A DNA stretch of 64,000 nt from contig NC_083868.1 of NCBI RefSeq assembly GCF_032452875.1, forward strand, positions 33,460,537 to 33,524,536, in the 5' to 3' direction. Positions 34,314 to 45,888 of the stretch are shown here, piece after piece (position 1 is the stretch's first letter; each line of letters begins with the position of its first letter). The notes below the pieces were generated by a model, which was given only the letters and a program-made list of their open reading frames with translations, did not search any database and was not told the origin of the DNA. Position numbers and translations under genes: made by a program. Source of the DNA: Bos javanicus. Lineage: Eukaryota > Chordata > Mammalia > Artiodactyla > Bovidae.

Positions 34314-35356
34314 ATGGTAAAGAAATACATACATTTGTGTTTTGTTCTAATCTTGTGTTTGTTTTTATTTATTTAAAACATGTATTACCAGAGATCAATA
34401 TAAGATTTGCTATGCTAATAAATGCCATAAGAAATTTTTATGAAACAGTTTATTATCAAATTCCTCATTTTTTAGGGCACAGAAATATGATACAAAAATG
34501 TGCTGGAATTAGAAAATGTCAAGATAGAAAGTGGTATAGTATGATTTACTTGTAAGTCTTGAACCAGAAGGAATCTCTAAAATCCTCCATTCTATTTTTT
34601 TCATTTTATAGAATTAGAATTAGAGGCATGGAAAGCATTGTTGGTCATCCCAGGTCATACTGCTTTGGTAGAAGAAGAATAATAATCATTCTTTCTCCCT
34701 CTACCTCTAACTTGTTTGTCTCAGATGTCAAAATTTGAATAATACTACATTAACTTAGTCATTCATAGATTTTGGAGCTTCATGGTATCTTTTAAATTAA
34801 AACTGAAATATTAAATCAGAGTATTGTCATGGAATTTTCAGAGTTTTTGCTTCATCAAATACAAAATCCAAAATTAAAATTAAATAATTATAAAATGAAA
34901 ACAATAAAAAAGAAAACCATCTAAGAATATAAAATATCTAAGAGTAATTTTTAAAAGTTCCCTTTATATAGTTATTTTTAATCTAAAAATCATGCACTAT
35001 ACAATTGATCCTTATTTTTGTTATATTTCTAAACCAAAAAATGTCCCAAACACTAGCCAAAACTAATCTAACTTTTGACTGAGGAATGCTGTTCTAAGTT
35101 ATCTGATCTCATAAACACCTATTGTGTGTACACGTTTTATAAACATGAAAGAAAAAAAAAAGTTTCCTAGAATGATCCAAGATTAGAGGACTAGAAAATG
35201 GCAGAGTAAGGCTTAGAAATGACAGATTCCAGATGTTCTTTCTGCCATACCAAACAGCTTCAGCGAAGAGAAAATAAGTTAAAGAACAAAATTTTTAAAT
35301 GCAAAAAAATAAAAATAAAAAGCAAGCATACATAAAATATCTTCCTATTAATTGTA
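34314..35356. other. Unique AT-rich DNA
   Basis: No gene is seen. The 72-codon frame at 34337-34555 has no recognisable content. A-rich runs occur near 35150 and 35300. Confidence 0.5.
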
Positions 35357-36960
35357 CAGGAGACAGGGATCAAGACCATCCCCATGGAAAAGAAATGCAA
35401 AAAAGCGAAATGGCTGTCTGGGGAGGCCTTACAAATAGCTGTGAAAAGAAGAGAAGTGAAAAGCAAAGAAGAAAAGGAAAGATAGAAGCCTTCTTCAGCG
35501 ATCAGTGCAAAGAAATAGAAGAAAACAACAGAATGGGAAAGACTAGGGATCTCTTCAAGAAAATTAGAGACACCAAAGGAACATTTCAGGCGAAGATGAG
35601 CTCAATAAAGGACAGAAATGTTATGGACCTAACAGAAGCAGAAGATATTAAGAAGAGATGGCAAGAATACACAGAAGAACTGTACAAAAAAGATCTTCAC
35701 GACCCAGATAATCACGATGGTGTGATCACTAACCTAGAGCCAGACATCCTGGAATGTGAAGTGAAATGGGCCTTAGAAAGCATCACTACGAACAAAGCTA
35801 GTGGAGGTGATGGAATTCCAGTTGAGCTGTTCCAAATCCTAAAAGATGATGTGGTGAAAGTTTTGCACTCAATATGCCAGCAAATTTGGAAAACTCAACA
35901 GTGGCCACAGGACTGGAAAAGATCAGTTTTCATTCCAATCCTACAGAAAGGCAATGCCAAAGAATGCTCAAACTATTTGCACAATTGCACTCATCTCACA
36001 CACTAGTAAAGGAATGCTCAAAATTCTCCAAGCCAGGCTTCAGCAATATGTGAACCATGAACTTCCTGATGTTCAAGCTGGTTTTAGAAAAGGCAGAGGA
36101 ACCAGAGATCAAATTGCCAACATCAGGTGGATCATGGAAAAAGCAAGAGAGTTCCAGAAAAACATCTATTTCTTCTTTATTGACTATGCCAAAGCCTTTG
36201 ACTGTGTGGATCACAATAAACTGTGGAAAACTCTGAAAGAGATGGGAATACCAGACCACCTGATCTGCCTCTTGAGAAATTTGTATGCAGATCAGGTAGC
36301 AACAGTTAGAACTGGACATGGAACAACAGACTGGTTCCAAATAGGAAAAGGAGTTCGTCAAGGCTGTATATTGCTACCCTGCTTATTTAACTTATATGTG
36401 GAGCACATCATGAGAAATGCTGGACTGGATGAAACACAAACTGGAATCAAGATTACCGGGAGAAATATCAGTAACTTCAGATATGCAGATGGAACCACCT
36501 TTTTGGCAGAAAGTGAAGAACTAAAGAGCCTCTTGACGAAAGTGAAAGAGGAGAGTGAAAAAGTCAGCTTAAAACTCAACATTCAAAAAACTAAGATCAC
36601 GGCATCTGGTCCCATCACTTCATGGCAAATAGATGGGGAAACAATGGAAACAGTGACAGACTTTATTTTCTTGGGCTCCAAAGTCACTGCAGATGGTGAC
36701 TGAAGCCATGAAATTAAAAGACGCTTACTCCTTGGAAGAAAAACTATGACCAAACTAGATAGCATATTAAAAAACAGAGACATTACTCTGCCAACACAGG
36801 TCCATCTGGTCAAAGCTATGGTTTTTCCAGTGGTCATGTATAGATGTGAGAGTTAGACAATAAAGAAAGCTGAGAACCAAAGAAATGATGCTTTTGAACT
36901 GTCATGTTGGAAAACACTCTTCAGAGTCCTTTGGACTGCAAGGAGATCAAACCAGTCAAT
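35357..36960 (+). pseudogene. BovB reverse transcriptase remnant
   Basis: The first frame to about 35970 carries the linker and the RT N-terminus (WPQDWKRSVFIPI). An extra base within 35971-35980, judged against BovB-1, shifts the frame, and the RT continues with FIDYAKAFDCVDH, TDWFQIGKGVRQGC and NFRYADGTT. The catalytic second Asp is Gly (YADG, 36482-36493). TGA at 36701-36703 replaces the Cys that precedes SHEIKRRLL in this family, and TAG at 36854-36856 follows in the same frame. It is dead on several counts. The intact protein would nick target DNA and reverse-transcribe the element RNA. Confidence 0.93.
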
Positions 36961-37253
36961 CCTAAAGGAAATCAGTCCTAAATATTCATTGGAAGGACTG
37001 ATTCTGAAGCTTAAACTCCAATCCTTTGGCCACTGATGTGAATAACTGACTCATTGGAAAATAGCCTGATGCTGGGAAAGATTGAAGGCAGGAGGAGAAG
37101 GGAACGACAGAGGATGAGATGGTTGGATGACATCACTGACTCAATAAGTATGAGCAAGCTCCGGGAGTTGGTGATGGACAGGGAAGCCTGGCATGCTGCA
37201 TTCCATACAGTTGCAAGGAGTCAGACATGATTGAGTGACTGAACTGAACTGAC
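35357..37253 (+). mobile_element. BovB LINE, 5' truncated, plus orientation
   Basis: It starts within the linker between endonuclease and reverse transcriptase ('aggagacagggatcaagacc') and runs through RT and the C-terminal domain to the canonical tail 'gagtgactgaactgaactga' at about 37253. It is about 1.9 kb of a ~3.2-kb family. Compared with BovB-1 (6037-6083) it lacks some 46 bp at about 35490. It ends some 30 bp from an old L2 3' tail. No convincing target-site duplication was found. Confidence 0.95.
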
Positions 37254-37282
37254 TAGCTGTGAAGAGTTTCTTCATGATTAAG

Positions 37283-39780
37283 CCAACATTTCTCCTGTGC
37301 TTATTCATCCATTCAATTAAGAAATACTTACCAATACCCTTCCTTCCAAACCCTGGAGGTATAACCACGAACAAAATCCAGACAAAAACCCCTACCCTAA
37401 CAAAGTTTTCAGGCACTGAACAAAATAAATAAATGAAATACATTTTATAGAGCAAACTGGGTGGCATGGAGAATAACAAGAACAAAATCAGGGAAGAGGT
37501 TGAAGGAAGTGCCAAAGAAATGAAGAGAGGCTAAGATTGGAATTCAGAGAAGACCTCACTGAGGTGGTGGTGAAGGAAGTGAGAGAATCAGTCTCCTGTG
37601 GATAGTTGGAGGAAGAGGATACAGTCAGATAGAACATAAATGGCAAAGACCCTATGGCAAGACTGTGTATGACATATTTAAGGAAATGAGAAATAGGCCA
37701 GTGTGATGAGCACCGGTGAACAAGGAAGAGACTAGTAAAATATAATAAGGTAAAAATGAATGAAAATCTTATCTGATAAATTCCCATAGGCCACTGGACA
37801 ATTTTTTTCCATGAGATGGGAAGATACTGAAAAATTTTGAGCAGAAGAGAAGCACAGTCTGACTTACATTTTAACAAAATCACTCTGACAGCTGTGTTGA
37901 GAATAAACTTAAAAGAAGAGTTATCACAATTAAAAAGTTACTGCAATGATAGAAAAGATGATGGTGGCTTTCATCAGCAAGGTTGCAGTGCAGGTGGTGA
38001 AAGTGGTTGGGTTCTCGATCACTGAATAACAAAATATGAAAAAAAAAATAGGAAAACTGAGAAGACTCTAAGACTTGATCTGAGCACCTGTATATATGAA
38101 GTTGACATTTGTTAAGACAGAGGAAATTGAGAGCAGTTGTTTCAGAGAGTAGATCAGAATTTTCTTTTTTTCAATATTAAATTTGAGATAGCTAGTAGAT
38201 ATTTAAATGGAAATGTTGAATAAACCCTCAGATTTGTGTGCTAAGATGAGGCCCATATGGGTGATAAAATTTATAAGTCATTATCATAGAAATGGTAATT
38301 AAAGCCTTGAAACTGGATGATATCACCAAGGGAGGAATGCACATCAGAGGAGGTTATATTCAAAATCTGTGCTCTGGGATATTCTAAAGTATATGAGAGA
38401 GAAAGTTAAGGAGGAAACATTAAAGGAGAATGAGAAGGAGCCACTGGTGAGGTAGCAAAAGAATCAGAAAGGTGAGATGTCACAGAAATCATATAGAGAG
38501 AGTATTTCAAGGTAGTGCAAAAGATCAAACCAGGTCAAATGCTATTAGTATGTCAAATAGAATTGAAATTTCAATTCACTGAGAACTGGAAATAAAATTC
38601 AACACTGTGAAGGACATAGGCAATTGTGACAAGAGCAATTTCATTGACATTGTGAACTAAAGAGAAATTGGGAGGAGAGGAATTAAAGATAGTGAGTACA
38701 ACTCATTTAAAAGAGTTTTGTTGAAATGATAACAGAGGGATTAAGTAGTATTTGAAGAGTGGAGTGAATTTAATAAAGGTAGTTTGGAATAGCAGCATGT
38801 CTAAAACTGTGGGAATAATGCAAGAGGAAATTATTGATGTAAGAAAGTGTGAGGAAAAGATTGATGGAGTTGTGATGTCCTACACGAACTTGGGTCACTG
38901 AATTGATGTCCTTGAACATCAAGAAAGAGTGGATTCTGGGACACAAATAGCAAAGAGTGCAGACTTAAAGCTGAGAGCACAGATCTATTCAATAAGCAAA
39001 GATACCCACCTATATGGGCATGAATTCAGGATAGCAGGAGATGAGAGGCTAGCAACTTGTAGAAGTTCCCTTCTAACTCATTTTATAGTCTAAAGGGTTT
39101 GGAAGCAAGTTTATCAGCTAAGTTAGGATGGAGAGAAGATGAAGGAGTTTTGATGTGAGATGAAAAGTTAAAAATGTTTCACTTGGAGAATAGAAGAGAA
39201 AGATTCTGAAAGTGCAGTATCTTTACTTGAAGCATTAAAAGTGGATGACTATACTCTTAATAAAAGAGCGTATTTTTATATGTATGCTTTTGTTTAGCCA
39301 CATTTAGCTGTTTGGGTACAAGGATGGAATGGATTTAGAGTTAGATTTAACTGTGATTATGATTTGTCTGAGTAAGGATGACAGAAGAGGAAAAGGGGTC
39401 AAGGAAGGTGAAGGTACAGGCAGGGAAGTGATCAAAATGGTAGTCATGAAATTGAAGTGAACTGAGAAGGTGAGAATGTGTGGGAGTGAGTGACAGTGAA
39501 AAGATGGGAGGTTTATTAATTTAAAGGTCCATGTACTGTTAAATTAAGTTGGAGAAATTGAGCAGGAGAAAAAGGAGGTGTGATTAAAGGTGGGAAGCCT
39601 GATACTGAGATGGGAACAGTATTTTGGAAGAGGCAAGGTAGAGCACATGTCCACTTCCCAGACCAGTGATAAAAGGATTTTGGAAGTGAGAAGGTCAGGA
39701 AAAGAGCTCCCCAGAGGAGAGAGCTAGGATTAAATAAAGAAAGAAGGTAAAGAGATTATGAACGCATTTCTTGACTGGAT
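37283..39780 (-). mobile_element. Very long L2 LINE, minus orientation
   Basis: On the plus strand the order is a tail ('attcatccattcaattaaga'), 'gagaagacctcactgaggtg', 'atgagatgggaagatactga', 'acattttaacaaaatcactc', 'tgatagaaaagatgatggtgg', 'ttcaaggtagtgcaaaagatc', 'aattgtgacaagagcaattt', then 'gccacatttagctgtttggg'. These are complements of L2 RT landmarks, such as the segment encoding an ISRLDYCNSLL-like block and an LLDLSAAFD-like block. About 2.5 kb is continuous, which is unusually long for this ancient family. It is full of stops and indels. Antisense frames at 37141-37883 derive from it. Confidence 0.85.
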
Positions 39781-39855
39781 ATTGCAAACAAGGAAATCAA
39801 GATTGTTTTCATACTTGTTCTAACTTCACTTGAAGATGGATTTGTTTTTCATGCA

Positions 39856-40084
39856 CTGTGTGTGTGCTAAGTCACTTCAGTTGTGGCCCGCTCTTCACAA
39901 CACTATGGACCGTAGCCTGCCAGGTTTTTCTGTCCATGGGATTCTCCAGCCAAGGATACTGGAGAGAGTTGCCATGCATTTCCAAGGAACATTTCAGACC
40001 CAGAAATTGGACCCAGAGATCGAACCCGCATCTCATGTCTCCTGCATTGGCAGGCAAGTTCTTTACCACTAGCGCCACCTGGGA
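39856..40084 (-). mobile_element. CHR-2/Bov-tA-type SINE
   Basis: Minus orientation: left tail 'gtgtgtgctaagtcacttca', body, then 'tcatgtctcctgcattggca' (CHR-2-type tRNA-like part) and the head 'ccactagcgccacctggga'. Frames on both strands are SINE readings. Confidence 0.93.
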
Positions 40085-40265
40085 TACTATTCCTAGGTGT
40101 TCATGTAGTGTTTTATTAACCTCTTTCATCTTAGCTGTTAAGTATAATTATCTCCATTTTAAGATAAGAAAACAATCCAACTGAGATAGAATTATTTTCC
40201 CATATCACCCAGCTTGTGAATGGCAGCACTGGGACTTAGACCCAGGTCATGGGCACAGTATTTCC
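40085..40265 (+). repeat. MIR SINE
   Basis: 'attatctccattttaagata', 'agaaaacaatccaactgaga' and 'cccagcttgtgaatggcagc' then 'actgggacttagacccaggt' follow the MIR core and 3' part well. Confidence 0.8.
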
Positions 40266-40404
40266 ACAGATTCATCCTAAATATTTTCCCCCCATGTGGA
40301 GCTGAATCAATCTTAAATGAGATGCTTACAGAGTAATCTAAATGTCATCTACCTAATGCCAGTATTCTAGGACAGGACACATTTCTGCCTCTTGCACATG
40401 ATTC

Positions 40405-40880
40405 TGACATTTTCATTCAATAAATAAATACTGCAGTAGCCACTCTGGAAACTGTAGTAAACTCAATAGACAAATTTCTTGTCTTCAAGAAATTTCATGG
40501 AGTATTTGAAAAAGGAATTAAATATGTAATTATGCAGATAAACTGAAAAGTCTGTAGTTGTAAAAAAAGATTCAGACACATGATAGCCTGATGCAAGAGA
40601 TTGCTAAAGCATCTCTGAAGCAGTGCTAAAAGTGCTTGGAAATTGGGTCTGAATATGAGAGGATCCCACCAGAGACTGTATGAGGACTTTGAGAAGGGAA
40701 GGCTCTTAGAGTCATGGAGAAAGAAGGAAGCCTAGCCATAACATCAGATCATCAAGAGGGGAGAGGCAAGAGACTTGCCTGAAAAGGGAATGAGGAGACA
40801 TATTAAGTCTGTTTCAGATATTATATTTTTGTCTAAAAACTCTGGCAAAGGCTTTGAAACAGAAGAGTAACTCAAGGCAT
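40405..40880 (-). repeat. L2-like LINE 3' portion
   Basis: 'cattcaataaataaatactg' and 'caatagacaaatttcttgtc' match the complement of the L2 3' tail. Downstream purine-rich sequence (40640-40800) is compatible with L2 but too diverged to be sure. Confidence 0.45.
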
Positions 40881-43872
40881 TCTCATTTATGAAACTACCT
40901 TCTTTAATTCATTCTCAACAACTATGAAAATATTAAATGTGGTATCTAGTGTTAATACTAGATGCTTTTCTTCTACATTTTGCACACATAAAATTTGCAA
41001 AAGGTACTTTATAAATTCCTAAGATAATTTTTAAAATACTTTTAATTATACATAAAATTAAAGGTAATTTAGCAGTAAGTGTATATGCTGGGTTTGGTCT
41101 CCTTTATGATAAATTTTAGTTTATATATATATATAAAATCTGCATGCCATTTTGCATTGCACTTTTCTCGTTTTTAATGAAAATATAAAATCCAGATATA
41201 TACAAAAGCTTTCCATGGATTTGAAAATCTTGATTAAACATCGTTACATACATTTTCCCATTGATCTGGCTTCTGCTTTCAAACTGTTACAATTACATAT
41301 TTGGCCAAATGTTCTCTTTTAATACTTACATTTGCTAAGTGATTTTTTTAGATGCTGAACTAATGATCATAATATCACTGGTTTTCTTTATTGAAGCCAA
41401 GAACATATTTAAAAATAAATAAATTAATATAAATTGACTCTGATTTCATAGTTTCAAAGCTATTTTACTTTTTGAATTTAGATATAAAGCAGACTCATTT
41501 TTTTGACAAACAACACTTATTACAAAGAACCTTAGGGTCATGATGTGTGAGCTATAGCATTATATAAAAATGAGTACTATTATTGGTATTTCTGAATAAT
41601 TTAAAATTTTTTTGTCAAACAGTGACCCATCTACTAGAGTTTCTGTCAGTTAGTAAAAGCAGATCACTATTTTCACGGAAAAAGATCAAGATGCTTGTTA
41701 TGTAATGATATTTCACAAAAATGGTGTTAATGTTATATGATGAACTGTTAAGATACATAATCATTTGTTCCAGTGATTACTACAAAGCAAAAACAAGAAA
41801 CAAGCAAACACACAGGAGTCTGTGCATGTACACACACACACATTTTCTTTGACCTTGATGTTAATTTAAGCTTAAATTCTTTCTCTTGACTACATTCAGG
41901 GCATTTATATCTATATGATTTTATATAGCCCTTAGTCTTAGTAGCTGACTTCAGTAGCCCTTGCTACTAAAACTATGTACTTAATGTAATTGAAAATTAA
42001 AATTGGAAGATCCTTTAAAAAATCCTTTGGATCAACCACACAGCTTGGGTTTAAGTTTCTCTTATATCCCTATCAATTGGTCACCCATCACCCAACTGTT
42101 AATTTAGAATCCTTACTTTCTCATTTATATTCTGTTTTTGACTCCTAGTAATTTCTCACTTACGTTTAGCAATCTCAGTGTACCTTTTGTCAGTTCTAGT
42201 TTTCCAACATGTCCAACATTATTGCTTGTTAAGTTTGCATCCACTTTGAACTGAGTTAAAAAAAATACTACCACTATAAAGCTAATTGTGTTAAATGCTG
42301 TATACGTGAAAGATAGATGTTTGTATAGTTTCCTAATTCAAGATGGTTAATGGGAAAATCTTAGACATGTATCAGTAGGAATAGATGAAATATATTCTAT
42401 GCAGAAAGAATAGCATGCATAGAGGAATGTAAGTGGAAAAGTTGTTACGCCTAAATACTTTAAACAGCCCAACTTGACAAAAATATTCAAAATGTAGAAG
42501 GGATTGATGGAGTTTAGATTAGACTGAAAAGGTAAGTTAAGGAAATATTCTGAAGGACTATGAATATCTGACTAAAATTTTAAGCTTTCACTTAGTAAAA
42601 TTTTAATAAGGTATGTATATGTTCAATTTAATCTTTATAAATATTAATGTTAAGGTAGAATAAATGAGTATGAAAAATAAGAAAAACATAAAATAATATG
42701 TTGTTAGTCATTGATAAAATAATAATGTTTCAATTAGAATGATGGCAAGAAAAGTGGACATGGAATGATGATGATATTTCCAAAATAAACTCTAATTTTC
42801 AAACATTGGAGTGACCCTTTATCTGTACTATTTCAAAACTATCTCATGATAAATGAACTCTAAGTATCCCCTTTATATATGGAAAAAAAAAAGGATCTTC
42901 AAAAGCTGAAATAATAAGCCCAAGGCTATACAAGGGTCAATGGACAGTGAAGCAGGATATCATTCTTCCATCTCTAACTGGAGACCCTCCCAGGCTAGTT
43001 CTTTAGTTCTCTAATTTTCTGTTTTAAATTTCTTACAAAGTTAATCTATTGAATGGCTTCACTTACCACTTCCATAATATCCTGCCAGATTAACATTTCT
43101 AACTGTAGTTTCTTACTCCAGTGTAAATGTTGCATGACCAACATGCTCTTGTAAATTTCTCCTTAAATTTTGCATAATTTTGAAAATTTAAGTTAAAAAA
43201 AATTTCCCAAATATTGGCATATGCTGTGTTTTGTCAAATGAGAATCATTTAACTCTGTATTTTGTTTTATTGTACCAGATACAAATCAACAAATCTATTG
43301 TGCAATAAGCAAATTGTTTGCCTTTCAGGTGAATCTTTTCCTTTCTGTGGCTAGAATTGACTATTATACTTATTAAAATTTATAGTATATTGCCTTTTTA
43401 ATTCCATCTGAAATGATTCTTTATAAAAATTAGAACTGGATGAATTGAATTAGTTTATGAATGCATCACATCCCACTTTTCTGCTCCTTCACAAATAACT
43501 TTGCATCTAAACTTTGTTCTCTTTGTCTGAAATTTTTTCTACTCTCTTAAGCTAAAATCTTGATAGCCATATATGACTCTACACATATGCGAGTGGCAGT
43601 CCTGGTGATCATTTCTTAATCTCCTGAGTCTCTATTTCAATAAAAACTACACTTTTTCCCAAGACTCCACAAAGTCATCTTTATTTCACTAATTCTAGTG
43701 TCTTTTCTAAAATCTTTTAAAATTTGTCCTAGATTTTTTATATAATAGATATAATAAAGTTTAAAAATAATATCTAATACTTAAAGATTAATTCTGTTTT
43801 TAAAAATCTTTCAACCACTTGAAAGTTCAACCACTTTCAACCTTAAAATTACCTTTCCCAATAAACAATCTA
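40881..43872. other. Long unique AT-rich stretch
   Basis: Short (TA)n at about 41127-41140 and (CA)n at 41830-41842. A weak MIR lies at 42820-42990. No gene, RNA or further mobile element is recognised. Confidence 0.55.
42820..42990 (+). repeat. Weak MIR-like fragment
   Basis: 'tatctcatgataaatgaact', 'tatcccctttatatatggaa' and 'ataataagcccaaggctata' loosely follow the MIR core. Confidence 0.4.
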
Positions 43873-44083
43873 GGTGAAGTGAAGTGAAGTGAAGTAAAAG
43901 TCGTTCAGTCCTGTCCAACTCTTTGCGACCCCATGGGTCATACAGTCCATGGAATTCTCCAGGCCAGAATACTCAAGTGGGTAGCCTTTCCCTTTTCTAG
44001 GGGATCTTCCCGACCCAGGAATCAAACCCGGGTTTTCTGCATTACAGGCAGATTCTTTACCAACTGAGGTATGAGGGAAGCCC
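43873..44083 (-). mobile_element. Bov-tA SINE
   Basis: Minus orientation, with a repeated 'gtgaa' tail at the left (43875-43895), a Bov-A body, and the head 'caactgaggtatgagggaag' at the right. Confidence 0.94.
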
Positions 44084-44301
44084 AATTATGTGCTAAATAT
44101 TATTTCATCCCACTCCAAGCTCTACAGCATTGTTTAATCATTATGTATAATGCTATCTCATTTGTCTTTCCACTCATATTACCTCTGCTTACATTCTAAA
44201 ATAGAATTTAGGTCACTGTTTGAACACTTGAAGTGTCTCCTTTAAACTGTTTAAGTGTGATAGGACTTGTCCCACTCATTTGACACATAGTAATACATTA
44301 C

Positions 44302-44615
44302 CTGGAGTTCCCTAGTAGCTCAGCTGGTAAAGAATCCGCTTGCAATGTAGTAGACCCCAGTTTGATTCCTGGGTTGGGAAGATCCACTGGAGAAGGGATA
44401 GGCTATCCACTCTAATATTCTTGGGTTTCCCTGGTGGCTCAGCTGGTAAAGAATCTGCCTCCAATGTGGGAAACCTGGGTTCAATCCCCTGGGTTGGGAA
44501 GATCCCCTAGAGAAGGGAAAGGCTACCCATGCCAGTATTCTAGCCTGGAGACTTCTCTGGACTATATAGTCCATGGGGCTGCAAAGAGTCGGACACGACT
44601 GAGAGACTCACTTTC
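44302..44615 (+). mobile_element. Bov-tA dimer SINE with 10-bp TSD
   Basis: Two tRNA-like heads in tandem ('gagttccctagtagctcagc' and 'ggtttccctggtggctcagc'), followed by the Bov-A body and a 'gactgagagactcactttc' tail. The perfect duplication AATACATTAC lies at 44292-44301 and 44616-44625. It has the same architecture as 28853-29172. Confidence 0.95.
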
Positions 44616-44804
44616 AATACATTACTTCCATTGGTATTTAATTTTTACACCTATTCCTTTCTTCCAAAATATCTCTTTAATCCTCATAGATGAATTGCAT
44701 TATTTTATTCTTCTTTGTCTTTCCTGCACCTAACATTGTGCCTTATAGAACATATTGCATAATTTTTGGTTATAAAGTGCCTCAAGCTCTCTTCTTATGT
44801 TCTT

Positions 44805-44965
44805 TTTTTCTTTAGTCTTTATTGAATTTGTTACAATATTGCTTCTGTTTCTTTTCTTTTGGCCGCAAGGCATGTGGGATCTTAGCTCCTTGACCAGGGA
44901 TTGAGCCCATAATCCCTGTGTTGTAAGGTGAGGTCTTAACCACTGGACCACCAGAAAATCCCCCA
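44805..44965 (-). mobile_element. CHR-1-type SINE
   Basis: The plus strand reads 'ctttattgaatttgttacaa', 'ttggccgcaaggcatgtggg', 'gatcttagctccttgaccag', and ends 'ccactggaccaccag'. This is the complement of a CHR-1 head. It is about half the full element length. Confidence 0.85.
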
Positions 44966-45013
44966 GGCTCTGTTCAAACACAGATATATATCTAGGGATG
45001 TAATGCTGTTGAT

Positions 45014-45017
<4 letters not shown>

Positions 45018-45058
<41 letters not shown>

Positions 45059-45059
45059 T
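45018..45059. repeat. (GT)n microsatellite
   Basis: About 42 bp of GT units with one TAT interruption at 45050-45052. This is the longest simple repeat in the window. Confidence 0.98.
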
Positions 45060-45873
45060 ACTGGTAGTTTTAGGAAAAGTAGCAATGGTTTAAGCATCAT
45101 TGCAAAATGCTTTATAGACCAATAATAGTTTATGTCTTTTATACATTAGAAATGTTTCTGGCTTAATGTGAGCAGCTTTACAACCCAAGTTATGGTATAT
45201 TATATGATAATACTGATCCATGGTTTTGCCTTGTCTACCACTAAAAGAATAGTGCAGATTTGGAGAGGAGATCAAATTTTGGATATTCATATAGCTTATA
45301 CATAAATAATTGTAGAATAGTCATTTCATAGCAAACAAGGTGTGAATATACTGTTTATTTTGAGGTATAAGTAGTAAGGAACATGTTTTCACTTAAATTC
45401 ATAAAAATCAATGATCCTTTATCAGTGGCAAAAAACACAGCATGTGGTTTTTTGTAGTATAAATCTCTGTCATAGAAATCCCAGCTGCCAATCACTTCAG
45501 TAAATATTTTATGAGACCTAGAGGTCAGGATAATCTTGTCCTATTAGTAACCTTTCTACAGCAATAGATGAATTGCTCTGAGTGCACTGTAATAGTCAGT
45601 GACCCTCTATGCAAACAAGCCAGGACATTTTTACTCACTTTTGTCTTTGACAATTGAAAATATGGTATCTGATACATGCATTAACCATAAAAATATTAGA
45701 TAGCGGATACAATCACCTTCTCTATAAGGAAGATGATCTGTATGTCTGTGTGTGTATTTATCTTTACATTAATGGAAATCTTTAGTTTTTGGAAGGAAAT
45801 AAAATTTAATTTTTTTTAATTTTACATATTCTCCTGAAGTTGAACTAGTTATACCCCTTAAAATGAGAAATAT

Positions 45874-45888
45874 ACACACACACACACA
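45874..45888. repeat. (CA)n short tract
   Basis: Seven CA units. Confidence 0.95.

Noticed and set aside
37141..37883. Two minus-strand frames of 124 and 131 codons
   Set aside because: They partly overlap the BovB-3 tail and the L2. Their sequence does not give LINE protein motifs in these frames. They are chance readings through repeats.
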